Positions 55,250-62,619 of a DNA stretch of 64,000 nt are shown here, in pieces. Under the pieces are notes generated by a model. It was not told the origin of the DNA and did not search any database. It was given only the letters and a program-made list of their open reading frames with translations. Location of the stretch: the NCBI RefSeq assembly GCF_003352005.1, contig NZ_CP024848.1, positions 3,667,001-3,731,000 of the forward strand. Direction: 5' to 3'. Source of the DNA: Oceanobacillus zhaokaii (GTDB lineage: Bacteria > Bacillota > Bacilli > Bacillales > Amphibacillaceae). Every line of letters begins with the position of its first letter. Position 1 is the stretch's first letter. The position numbers were made by a program, and so were the translations under genes.

Positions 55250-56134
55250 TTGAACCATAGTAACAATTCGAGAAATTTTGCCTTGCCATTAATTATCTCG
55301 ATTATCGCCATTTCATTTTCAGCCATCTTCGTAAAATGGTCAGATGCACCACCAACCATTTCCAGTATGTATCGTATGTGGTTTGCCTCGCTATTTTTAT
55401 TGCCAATGGTCTGGAGTAATCGGAGCGAATTTCGAAAGATAACTAAAAAAGGCTGGTACTTATTATTCTTCTCCGGCCTCTTTTTAGCCCTTCATTTCGC
55501 CCTTTGGTTTGGCTCATTACAATTAACAACCGTGGCAAGTTCAACAATTATACTAGCATTACAACCTATCATTTCATTGATTGGCGGTTTTTTCTTATAC
55601 AAAGAACGAGCAACAGGTGCAGCAATGTTAACGATGGGAATTGCTGTAATTGGAGCTGTAATGGTTGGCTGGGGAGACTTCGGACTCAGTCGTCAGGCAA
55701 TTATTGGAGATATTCTCTCTTTCCTTTGTGTAATTGCTGTTGTTTGCTATTTATTAATTGGACAAAATGCAGTAAAGAAAGTTTCTCACTGGATTTATAG
55801 TTTCTGTGTCTTTCTCTTTGCAGCTATTGTATTAACTTTGTTTAACCTCATCGCAAATGTTCCTTTATTTCATTATGAAACGAAAGAGTGGGGTATCTTT
55901 CTCTTACTTGCAATAGTTCCGACGATTTCTCATGTCATTAATAACTGGCTGTTAAACTATGTAAATGCTACATTCATTTCGATGAGTATTTTAGGTGAGC
56001 CAGTTGGCGCGACAACTCTAGCTGTTATAATATTGGGAGAACGACTGAGCATTCTACAAATCATTGGTGGAGTTATTGTTTTAGTCGGTGTGTTTTTATT
56101 CCTAATGCAGCAGAAGAAACGCATTCCGGCATAA
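55250..56134 (+). CDS. EamA family (DMT) transporter, TTG start
   Basis: 294 residues, ten helices, two EamA repeats: FVKWSDAPPTISSMYRMWFAS in the first and ILGEPVGATTLAVIILGERLS in the second. AAGGAG lies about 11 bases before TTG 55250; no ATG fits. The substrate is unknown; relatives export amino acids or metabolites. It is a single gene with its own promoter and terminator. Confidence 0.87.
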   Translation: MNHSNNSRNFALPLIISIIAISFSAIFVKWSDAPPTISSMYRMWFASLFLLPMVWSNRSEFRKITKKGWYLLFFSGLFLALHFALWFGSLQLTTVASSTIILALQPIISLIGGFFLYKERATGAAMLTMGIAVIGAVMVGWGDFGLSRQAIIGDILSFLCVIAVVCYLLIGQNAVKKVSHWIYSFCVFLFAAIVLTLFNLIANVPLFHYETKEWGIFLLLAIVPTISHVINNWLLNYVNATFISMSILGEPVGATTLAVIILGERLSILQIIGGVIVLVGVFLFLMQQKKRIPA

Positions 56135-56241
56135 TTGATGGGTTTTGAATCTTAGTAAACAAGGCTAACGCCTAGTTTTTCGCGACAGTTTTAGCTGCAC
56201 TTATTTTTCATAAAGTTTTTATACTTTCTTATCTACAAAAT

Positions 56242-56278
56242 AAGACTTTAAGAAAGGAAATCTTTCTCAAAGTCTTTT
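56242..56278 (+). terminator. Terminator of the EamA gene
   Basis: AAGACTTT pairs with AAAGTCTT, with an inner AGAAAG/CTTTCT stem, and a run of T follows. It lies about 108 bases after the stop. Confidence 0.8.
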
Positions 56279-56345
56279 TTTGCTTTTTCAATCAATAGGT
56301 AATAATGGTTAAGCCAAAAAGGCATTAAAAGAACACTTTACTATT

Positions 56346-57176
56346 TTACAATGAATTCCCCGGAGGCTGAGTATTCTTCACTAATTCAAATAATCTCGGT
56401 ACTTGCTCAGCCATCACCTTTGATTCGGAGCGCCATTCCAGTTTTGGTCCAACGCCGCCATATTCATAGGAAACAACCCAAGGTTCCGGCCACGTTCCTT
56501 GTTTTATGTTATCTAACGCCCATTCTACTAGCTGCCAATTAGCATCCGATAGCGGCATATGTTCATAAAGCTTATTATCCACACGCTGAATTCCTGTCAC
56601 ATGCAATTCGCGCAATGCGTCTAGGGGAAATTGGTTTATATAATCATGAACATCCATATCTAAAAACCCGCTCGTCATTTGTGCATGTGCTAAATCGAGC
56701 AATAATCCACAATTGGTTTCACGGATAATCCTCGTGATTATTTCTGGCTTTGTAATCGCTTGTTGCGTATTTCCGTCTGGACGATAGATTACATTTTCTA
56801 AAATAACGTTATTTGCACCATACCGTTCCGTTACCTGCTCGATATCATGTATTACCGCTTCTAACACTTGTTCCAGATGCTCCGGATCATTGCTTGCGAT
56901 ATCTATTTCTGGATAATCCTCACTGTATGCGACCATATGTAAATTTACAAAAGGTGTTTCTGTCTTCTTGAGTAAATCATCGATGATTGCCCAATCAACC
57001 TCATTGGAATTTTTTTGTCCCGCATATAATGCAAAATGAACATATGCATGTCTTGCTTCCTGTGCATCACGAATAAGTTGCTGATCAAAATCAGGGCACT
57101 TAAACATATCAATATCGATTATCCCCTGATCGACTAATTGCTTTGCTTCCACCGAATAATTCATCGCAAATTTCAT
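56346..57176 (-). CDS. DUF692-like (MNIO family) TIM-barrel protein
   Basis: 276 residues with a barrel pattern. NNVILENVIYRPDG, GLLLDLAHAQ, ELHVTGIQ, SDANWQLVEWAL and SYEYGG give a series of Glu, Asp and His in the order of DUF692, the multinuclear non-haem iron oxidases that modify peptides (as in methanobactin synthesis). It could also be a more distant xylose-isomerase-like protein. No precursor peptide or partner gene is next to it. ATG 57176 is 5 bases after GGGGTG; ATG 57179 is the other choice. Confidence 0.7.
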   Translation of the reverse strand: MKFAMNYSVEAKQLVDQGIIDIDMFKCPDFDQQLIRDAQEARHAYVHFALYAGQKNSNEVDWAIIDDLLKKTETPFVNLHMVAYSEDYPEIDIASNDPEHLEQVLEAVIHDIEQVTERYGANNVILENVIYRPDGNTQQAITKPEIITRIIRETNCGLLLDLAHAQMTSGFLDMDVHDYINQFPLDALRELHVTGIQRVDNKLYEHMPLSDANWQLVEWALDNIKQGTWPEPWVVSYEYGGVGPKLEWRSESKVMAEQVPRLFELVKNTQPPGNSL

Positions 57177-57335
57177 CATTACACCCCTATTGTAATTATT
57201 TACATGTTATTTGGTTTCATTTCATATATATTCATAATAAAGGGAATCATCCCTAAGAATCAATCAAATAGAAAACCTTACTTATTTTATCTAAACTAAC
57301 TACAATAGGCTCATTTCAAATGTTTTGTTCTCTAA

Positions 57336-57500
57336 CTGCGAACTACTTGCGATGTGGATTTCCGATGCGGATAGTCGCACACCATAGGGCAAGCGGTCTA
57401 CTTCATCCGTTGCTATTCCCGTAGGTGCTCCCTGTCCTCCGCTGTAATCCCATCAATGAGGGAGGAAAATGCGGCTCTATCGTGCTTGTTAATAACTTAG
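57336..57500. repeat. R2 block next to R1 copy H
   Basis: Starts AACTGCGAACTAC, with GATTTCCGATG, GCAAGCGGTCTAC and TCCTCCGCTG. It corresponds to the block at 20930-21050, with extra sequence in the middle. It directly precedes R1 copy H in the same order as at 21 kb. Confidence 0.5.
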
Positions 57501-57542
57501 ATGAGGATAGAAAGCCATTTTTACTCACACAATCCCAGCGGA

Positions 57543-57708
57543 GAAAATACACGAAGACTCCTCGAAAATAAAGTGCGATTTTCTTCGTGCGATGTAATGC
57601 TGCCGAAGCCTTCCTTGTCCTGCGGGAGGAAGGGCTTCGGTGAGACTTCGAAGTGCGACAGCACAAGAAGGCTCACCAGCCCCCCTAAGGTGCGCGTAGT
57701 GTATTTTC
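57543..57708 (+). repeat. R1 repeat, copy H (long form)
   Basis: 166 bp. Outer arms GAAAATACAC (57543-57552) and GTGTATTTTC (57699-57708) are perfectly inverted. A 59 bp segment (57563-57621) sits between GACTCCT and GCGGGAGG and ends in GTCCT, so TCCT flanks it on both sides. Inside it GAAAAT and ATTTTC form a small hairpin. The apical hairpin is GTGC-GACA-GCAC. It is the best long copy in the window. Confidence 0.88.
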
Positions 57709-57857
57709 GGTGCGATAGGCCCAAGAATATTTGATATCCTAAGTTAGTTCGAAGTTTATATTAACTTCTAATTATCATCCATCACTTGAAAAAGCAACAT
57801 TTATTAGAAATAAGTCTTACGATAAATAGGTTTGTAAATCACCAAGGAGGTCAAATA

Positions 57858-58397
57858 ATGAAAATTGCAGTTATCCATGGTTCAACAAGAGAAAATAGCA
57901 ACACCGAATATTTAACGTATCACGCTGTACCAAAGGAAAAAGGGACCCATATTTATTTACGAAATCATTATGTTCAGCCAATTATCGATAAGCGCCATGC
58001 AGCTGATGGATTTCCTGTTGCAAAGGATGATCACGAAAAGCTGATAACAAAAATGCTGGAACATGATATTATCGTGTTTTCTACACCAATTTATTGGTAC
58101 AGTATGTCAGGTCCCATGAAGATATTTATTGATCGCTGGTCACAAATTATGAAAACAGCACATTTTTCCCATTTTAGGGAGGAATTAAAAAAGAAACAAG
58201 CATACTTAATTGTAGTAGGTGGCGATAATCCGCGTGTAAAAGGCCTGCCACTTATACAACAATTTAACTATATTTGCCAATTTTACGGTATGGCTTTTTC
58301 AGGATATGTCATTGGCAAAGCAAGTAGACCTGGCGAAATGAAAAAAGACCTTGCAGCGTTAAAGGCTGCTTCTTTATTATTACCAACTGAAATATAA
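57858..58397 (+). CDS. NAD(P)H-dependent flavin/quinone reductase, flavodoxin fold
   Basis: 179 residues. Flavodoxin-like FMN-binding fold: IAVIHGSTRENSNTEYL holds the phosphate loop, STPIYWYSMSGPMKIFIDRW the flavin-ring loop, and GGDNPRVKGLP the third. Relatives are NADPH:FMN or quinone reductases. AAGGAGGTC lies before ATG 57858; the frame reaches further up but without a ribosome site. An R3 repeat begins right after the stop. Confidence 0.87.
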   Translation: MKIAVIHGSTRENSNTEYLTYHAVPKEKGTHIYLRNHYVQPIIDKRHAADGFPVAKDDHEKLITKMLEHDIIVFSTPIYWYSMSGPMKIFIDRWSQIMKTAHFSHFREELKKKQAYLIVVGGDNPRVKGLPLIQQFNYICQFYGMAFSGYVIGKASRPGEMKKDLAALKAASLLLPTEI

Positions 58398-58399
58398 GA

Positions 58400-58624
58400 G
58401 GGTGTCCGAAAAATTTTTAAAAACAACACATCGTTGTTTCTGGTTTTGCTAGCTTCTCCTGCATGCAGGATTATTTGCTTACGTTTAAACAGAAACTTAT
58501 ACAAGAAACCGTGTACTTCCTGTGGACAACATAGAAGTTATACCCACGCATGCAAGCCCGCTACGCGGAAGCTACACTGCCTCGCTCTTCTCGCCCCTTT
58601 TTATCCTACTTTTGAACAAGTACT
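58400..58624 (-). repeat. R3 repeat, copy 2 (minus orientation)
   Basis: About 225 bp matching the copy at 25475-25777 on the other strand: AGTACTTGTTCAAAAG at one end, AGGATAAAAAGG, GAGGCAGTGTAGCT, CGGGCTT, AACTTCTATGTTGTCCACAGGA and ACATCGTTGTTTCT. The inner G+C-rich part found in copy 1 (25510-25600) is mostly missing. No gene inside. Confidence 0.7.
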
Positions 58625-58761
58625 ATACAAGGAAATATGAGACCTCTTGCTTTATACCTATTATTCTTTTAACTAGAAATTAGTTCCTACTATATTCAGA
58701 ATATTAATAGGATGAAATAACGAACTTCATAGTACGTCTGAACGATTTTGGAAAAAATTAC

Positions 58762-58790
58762 TTGTTATGACTAGTATTTCGTAATATCAT
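58762..58790 (+). promoter_or_regulatory. Promoter of the amidase gene
   Basis: TTGTTA (58762-58767), 17 bp, TATCAT (58785-58790), 30 bases before ATG. Confidence 0.65.
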
Positions 58791-58820
58791 TATCTTGACA
58801 GTCATAATAAGGAGGTCCAT

Positions 58821-59966
58821 ATGAATTTTTTACGCAGCTTTAGTATCAGTATAGGTTTCTTGCTATTTTTGCTATTACTGATACCAAATGTAGGTCAGGC
58901 ACAAGAAGGACGAACCTATGAAGTTAGTTCAGCCGTACTTAATGTTCGGGGTGAACCTAGCAATAATTCAGAAATAATAGGGTTATTAAGTAAGGGAAAC
59001 AATGTGATGGTCTTCCAAGAGAAATACGGATGGGTGCAAACCTATTACGGTGGACAAGTTGGATGGATTGCCAAGCACCATCTAATCCCGTTAACGAACA
59101 CTCATACCGCTGATCGAAACGTTTCAGAAAATCAGTCTTCATCAAATAATGTAACTGTCACAGCTACCAGTGTAAATATCCGTTCCGGTCCGAGTACCAG
59201 TTATTCGATTATTGGTTCCACATATTCCGGTGATACTTATCCGTTAGTAGCTACAGATGGTGATTGGCATCAAGTATCATTAGCAAATGGATCTAGAGGC
59301 TGGATTGCATCATGGCTTACAGATAAAACCACTGCATCCGAAGAATCAAATCAAATAAGTCCGGCCGATACAGTTGAGAATGGCTTAACGGATAATGATA
59401 ATACAGCGATAGACTCATCAACTGGCGGCTCACTCGCTGGCTATAATATTGTCATTGATCCTGGTCACGGTGGTAACGACCCTGGGGCGATTGGTCTCGG
59501 TGGTGTTTATGAGAAGGACCTCGTTTCCAGTACTTCTGACATTGTAGTAAAACAATTACGTGCTGCAGGTGCAACTGTAATTGTTACTAGATTAGGTGAT
59601 CATTATATATCACTAAATCAACGTGCACATATAAGTAATTCTTACAATACAGATGCATTTATCAGCTTGCATTATAACGCATTCCCGATTATTGGAGTAC
59701 ATGGTGTTAATACATATTACTCTAGTCAATCTGACTATCAGCTTGCACGGAATGTTCATTCTTCTCTTGTAAGTAATGTAAATTTAAACAACCGAGGCAT
59801 TATTCAAGAGAATTATAAAGTATTACGATCAACCAATGCCCCATCTATTTTAATGGAGCTCGGATTTATAACAAATCCAAATGACTTATCCATTATTCAA
59901 ACATCTGATTATCAGTTTAAAGTAGCTCAATCGATAACAAATGGCTTAATCAATTACTTTAATTAA
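58821..59966 (+). CDS. Secreted N-acetylmuramoyl-L-alanine amidase with two SH3b domains
   Basis: 381 residues. A signal peptide ends near GQA-QEG (about residue 27). Two bacterial SH3 wall-binding domains follow (about 32-92 and 112-168), a Ser/Asp/Thr linker, then the zinc Amidase_3 domain (about 205-381). Zinc ligands H216 (DPGHGG), E231 (YEKDL) and H284 (SLHYNA), and catalytic E346 (MELGFI), are all present. It cuts the bond between MurNAc and L-Ala in the wall. AAGGAGG precedes the ATG. It is a single gene with promoter and terminator. Confidence 0.93.
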   Translation: MNFLRSFSISIGFLLFLLLLIPNVGQAQEGRTYEVSSAVLNVRGEPSNNSEIIGLLSKGNNVMVFQEKYGWVQTYYGGQVGWIAKHHLIPLTNTHTADRNVSENQSSSNNVTVTATSVNIRSGPSTSYSIIGSTYSGDTYPLVATDGDWHQVSLANGSRGWIASWLTDKTTASEESNQISPADTVENGLTDNDNTAIDSSTGGSLAGYNIVIDPGHGGNDPGAIGLGGVYEKDLVSSTSDIVVKQLRAAGATVIVTRLGDHYISLNQRAHISNSYNTDAFISLHYNAFPIIGVHGVNTYYSSQSDYQLARNVHSSLVSNVNLNNRGIIQENYKVLRSTNAPSILMELGFITNPNDLSIIQTSDYQFKVAQSITNGLINYFN

Positions 59967-60026
59967 TGATTAAGAACGGAAAAATGGCTGAAATGATTAA
60001 AAAATTATTATTTCCTGAACTAAATA

Positions 60027-60058
60027 AAAACGCTGTTCCTATTGGAACGGCGTTTTTC
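60027..60058 (+). terminator. Terminator of the amidase gene
   Basis: AAAAACGC-T-GTTCC pairs with GGAAC-G-GCGTTTTT (one T-G pair inside) over a four-base loop. It is nearly symmetric, so it also ends transcripts from the small gene on the other strand. Confidence 0.88.
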
Positions 60059-60062
60059 CAGT

Positions 60063-60239
60063 CTATTGAAGCCATTTATCGGATTCCATTTTAATCACAT
60101 TTTGACTCTTTTCCTCATTTAATTCGTGTACACCTCGCTGGAAACGAATATGGATATAAAGCTCCCTTAATATTTCTTCTAGGGATACATTGTCTGGCAG
60201 CGCTTGGATCATTTTAATTACTTCTTCTTTTTCACTCAA
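60063..60239 (-). CDS. 58-residue antitoxin-like protein, TTG start
   Basis: The frame from TTG 60239 to TAG 60063 has GAGGGGG 6 bases before the start and a TATAAT-like box near 60271-60276. The product starts MSEKEEVIKMIQALPDNVSL and goes on with EEILRELYIHIRFQRG, a layout like small antitoxins in which an ALPDDxSLEEILEELY-type segment is followed by a helix. No toxin gene is adjacent: its neighbours are the amidase and the dead merR gene. It may be solitary or only antitoxin-like. Confidence 0.6.
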   Translation of the reverse strand: MSEKEEVIKMIQALPDNVSLEEILRELYIHIRFQRGVHELNEEKSQNVIKMESDKWLQ

Positions 60240-60293
60240 AGCATAGCCCCCTCAAATAGTCTATTTATCTATTATACAAATCATAGCACATGA

Positions 60294-60983
60294 TTATTTC
60301 TTTTTCGCGTATATCATACCTAAAATATTATTAAATTGGTATGTCTGAACCTGATAATTATGTTGCATTAGCCAATCTACTAGTTTGGATCTGTCACCGT
60401 AAAATTCATCCTCAATTGAAAATATCGCTTCTGTATTTCCATCCTGACCCATATGCCTCCATCACTTTTTGACGATGCTCTTTATTTACAAACATCAAAT
60501 CTGCAATACAGATTTGCCCATAAAAGTATATATAGTAATCAAAATCAGCTGCCCAACTATCAAAGTCCCATTTATCCTGCCAATTTTTACGGATCATTTT
60601 CAAGTTCTTTATATGCTATGCTAGCTCATAAATATAAGTTGCAGCATGATTATCCTGTTCCGTATTCTTGATCTCCATCATCCGATCAATCGTCGCAATC
60701 ATATCCCTAATTTCAAACCATTGTTCAAACAACGCCGAGCGCTGTATATTCAAATACTCATGCATGTCATAACTGGGTCTGTTAAGCTCTTCTTAATTTC
60801 CTTTATCGGAACACCAATTTCACGTAGCGTTAAAATTGTACTCAAACGGTGGATTTCTTCCTCCGTAAATAACCGGTAATCGTTATTTTTATCTTTCTTT
60901 GGTGTGATTAGTCCCTTTTCTTCATATAAGCGGATTGCTCGCGGTGTCGTGTTCAGCTTCCTCGCTACTTCCTTTATTTACAT
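60294..60983 (-). pseudogene. Decayed MerR-family regulator fused to SAM methyltransferase
   Basis: The start region GGGAGGGGGCAGC-ATG is followed at once by TAA (codon 2), then an open MerR HTH (IKEVARKLNTTPRAIRLYEEKG ... TLREIGVPIKEIK). A frameshift follows near SLTDP; the frame continues as YLNIQRSALFEQW, hits an in-frame TAG after YIYELA, and goes on as NLKMIRKNWQDKWDFDSWAADFDYYIYF. It then jumps to CIADLMFVNKEHRQKV, which in intact relatives lies about 100 residues later, so the methyltransferase core is deleted. A last frameshift precedes TEAIFSIEDEF to the stop at 60294. At least four lesions make this a pseudogene. Confidence 0.85.
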
Positions 60984-61006
60984 GCTGCCCCCTCCCTTCC
61001 CCCTTT

Positions 61007-61037
61007 ACTATAAACGTTCACGTAACGGAAAAGTAAA
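61007..61037 (-). promoter_or_regulatory. MerR-type promoter with 19 bp spacer and central dyad
   Basis: On the minus strand TTTACT (61037-61032), 19 bp, TATAGT (61012-61007); the spacer holds CGTT-ACGTG-AACG, a dyad. A spacer of 19 bp with a dyad inside is the hallmark of promoters remodelled by MerR proteins. It precedes the dead merR gene by 24 bases. Confidence 0.7.
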
Positions 61038-61122
61038 GGGGGTATTAAAAAATAAATTTCATGAATGTGGATACTGGGGATATTGTGGATAATATGTGCA
61101 TATCTTATAATTAATGAAACAC

Positions 61123-61155
61123 AAAAATAGGAACCAGCAAATCGCCGATTCCTAT
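61123..61155 (-). terminator. Terminator of the nrd operon
   Basis: ATAGGAA (61127-61133) pairs with TTCCTAT (61149-61155); on the minus strand TTTTTG follows. It lies 6 bases after the nrdF stop. Confidence 0.8.
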
Positions 61156-61160
61156 CGTTT

Positions 61161-62207
61161 TTATAGATCATCAAACCCATTGAGATCACTAGTTTTCGTA
61201 TATTGTCTAGATTTTTGCTCAAAGAAGTCTGTTTTCGTACCATCGAAGTTATCCACATATGCACGAATCCATTTCATTGGATTATCCACATTTTCTGGAT
61301 AAATCTCACTTAGACCCATCATACGCAGCATTTTGTTCGCACGGTATTTAATGTAGCCAGCCATTTCCTCTAAATCAATACCTTCTACCTCTGCTAATAC
61401 ATATTTCGACCATTCAATTTCTAGTTCAACTGATTCTTTAAAATGTGTATAAACCCAATCTGTTAACTCAGCTGTGTTTTGTTCTGGATTTTCTGCTAAA
61501 GTTGCCCGGAACAATTCAGCAATAAATCGGCCATGCTCTAACTCATCGCGATTGATATAGCTGATCATCGTTGATGTACCAACCATTTTATTGTTTCGTG
61601 CTAGATTATAGAAGAAGGCAAATCCGGAATAGAAGAACATTCCTTCCAGCAACGATGTATAAACTAGTGTCTTAAGAATATTATCAATCGTTGGTTCCTC
61701 TACAAATTGATTGTATTGCTTCACTAAATTTCCGTTCCGTTTGAGAAGTACCGGATCTTTTCTTCCGTGCTGGAATGATTTATTTTGCTCATCTAGTGAT
61801 ACAACCGATGATAACACATAAGAGTAGCTTTCATTATGAACTGCTTCCTGCTGAGCAATTACAGCCATAATAGACTGAACCGATGCATCCGTAGCGTATA
61901 AAGATATAAGTAATGCCGTTCTCGTTTGTGGTGCATCCAATGTAGCAAGCAGGCCAATAATTTTTAAGTATGCATCTTGCTCTGCTTTCGATAATGAAGG
62001 AAATTGCTTCACATCACTGGACATATTAATTTCATCTGCTTGCCAGTAATTTCCTACTAAACGTTTATACATTTTATACCAATGTGGATAAGCAATATCA
62101 TTCCAATTTAAAATCCCACTAGATTTCCCACCAAAAAGTGCTGTAGACTTATTTGGAAATAGCGGTTCTAATGTCTTTGCCTTATCAAGCAATGCTTTTG
62201 ACATCAT
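61161..62207 (-). CDS. nrdF: Ribonucleoside-diphosphate reductase beta subunit
   Basis: Makes and holds the radical that starts reduction of NDPs to dNDPs. 348 residues, all helices. Dimetal ligands D91 (TLDAPQ), E121 and H124 (QEAVHNESYSY), E188 (LLEGMF), E222 and H225 (DELEHGRF) are all present, with Tyr128/130 placed as the radical site. It is therefore an ordinary dimetal-tyrosyl enzyme and not a ligand-less variant. GAAGGAGTGTTAC precedes ATG 62207. It overlaps the flavodoxin gene by 23 bases. Confidence 0.93.
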   Translation of the reverse strand: MMSKALLDKAKTLEPLFPNKSTALFGGKSSGILNWNDIAYPHWYKMYKRLVGNYWQADEINMSSDVKQFPSLSKAEQDAYLKIIGLLATLDAPQTRTALLISLYATDASVQSIMAVIAQQEAVHNESYSYVLSSVVSLDEQNKSFQHGRKDPVLLKRNGNLVKQYNQFVEEPTIDNILKTLVYTSLLEGMFFYSGFAFFYNLARNNKMVGTSTMISYINRDELEHGRFIAELFRATLAENPEQNTAELTDWVYTHFKESVELEIEWSKYVLAEVEGIDLEEMAGYIKYRANKMLRMMGLSEIYPENVDNPMKWIRAYVDNFDGTKTDFFEQKSRQYTKTSDLNGFDDL

Positions 62208-62619
62208 GTAACACTCCTTCTATCCATTCATCAATCATCGTTTCCTGACTTCCACGTGGAGATTGTTCAATCTTTAAAGGCTCCCACTTACTATTGTAAA
62301 ACTTTGCAAGCTTAATCGCTGCTTTACAGAATAGATTATCCCCACCAAATTGAGTGTCGCCAGTGCCAAATATCGCAATATTATCTGGTTTATAACCAAT
62401 TTCAAGAATAAGGTCCTTCACCTCATCCGGCGTACTGCCAGTTGCCCATGTAAAGGTTCCGATAAATACATAATCATAGTCCTCGGGATCAAATGGACGG
62501 TCAATCCCAATTCGATGCATTTCTACTGAAATTTTCTCCTCTAACAATCTTGACTCGATTAATTCAGCAACTTCCTTTGTGTTTCCACTATAGGACAGAT
62601 ATGCAATGATTATCCTCAA
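62185..62619 (-). CDS. nrdI: Flavodoxin-like NrdI-type protein, TTG start
   Basis: 144 residues with a flavodoxin fold: AYLSYSGNTKEVAELIE is the FMN phosphate loop, GTFTWATGSTPDE and GTGDTQFGGDNLFCKA line the flavin. Lying between nrdE and nrdF it should help to assemble or reduce the metal-radical site, the role of NrdI. It is more flavodoxin-like (long GTGDTQFG loop) than classic NrdI. The start TTG 62619 overlaps the nrdE stop (TTGA), so translation is coupled. Confidence 0.85.
   Translation of the reverse strand: MRIIIAYLSYSGNTKEVAELIESRLLEEKISVEMHRIGIDRPFDPEDYDYVFIGTFTWATGSTPDEVKDLILEIGYKPDNIAIFGTGDTQFGGDNLFCKAAIKLAKFYNSKWEPLKIEQSPRGSQETMIDEWIEGVLHDVKSIA

Noticed and set aside
61161..62207. 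Metal-free (class Ie) ribonucleotide reductase beta subunit
   Set aside because: All six carboxylate/histidine ligands are present, so the special ligand changes of that class are absent.
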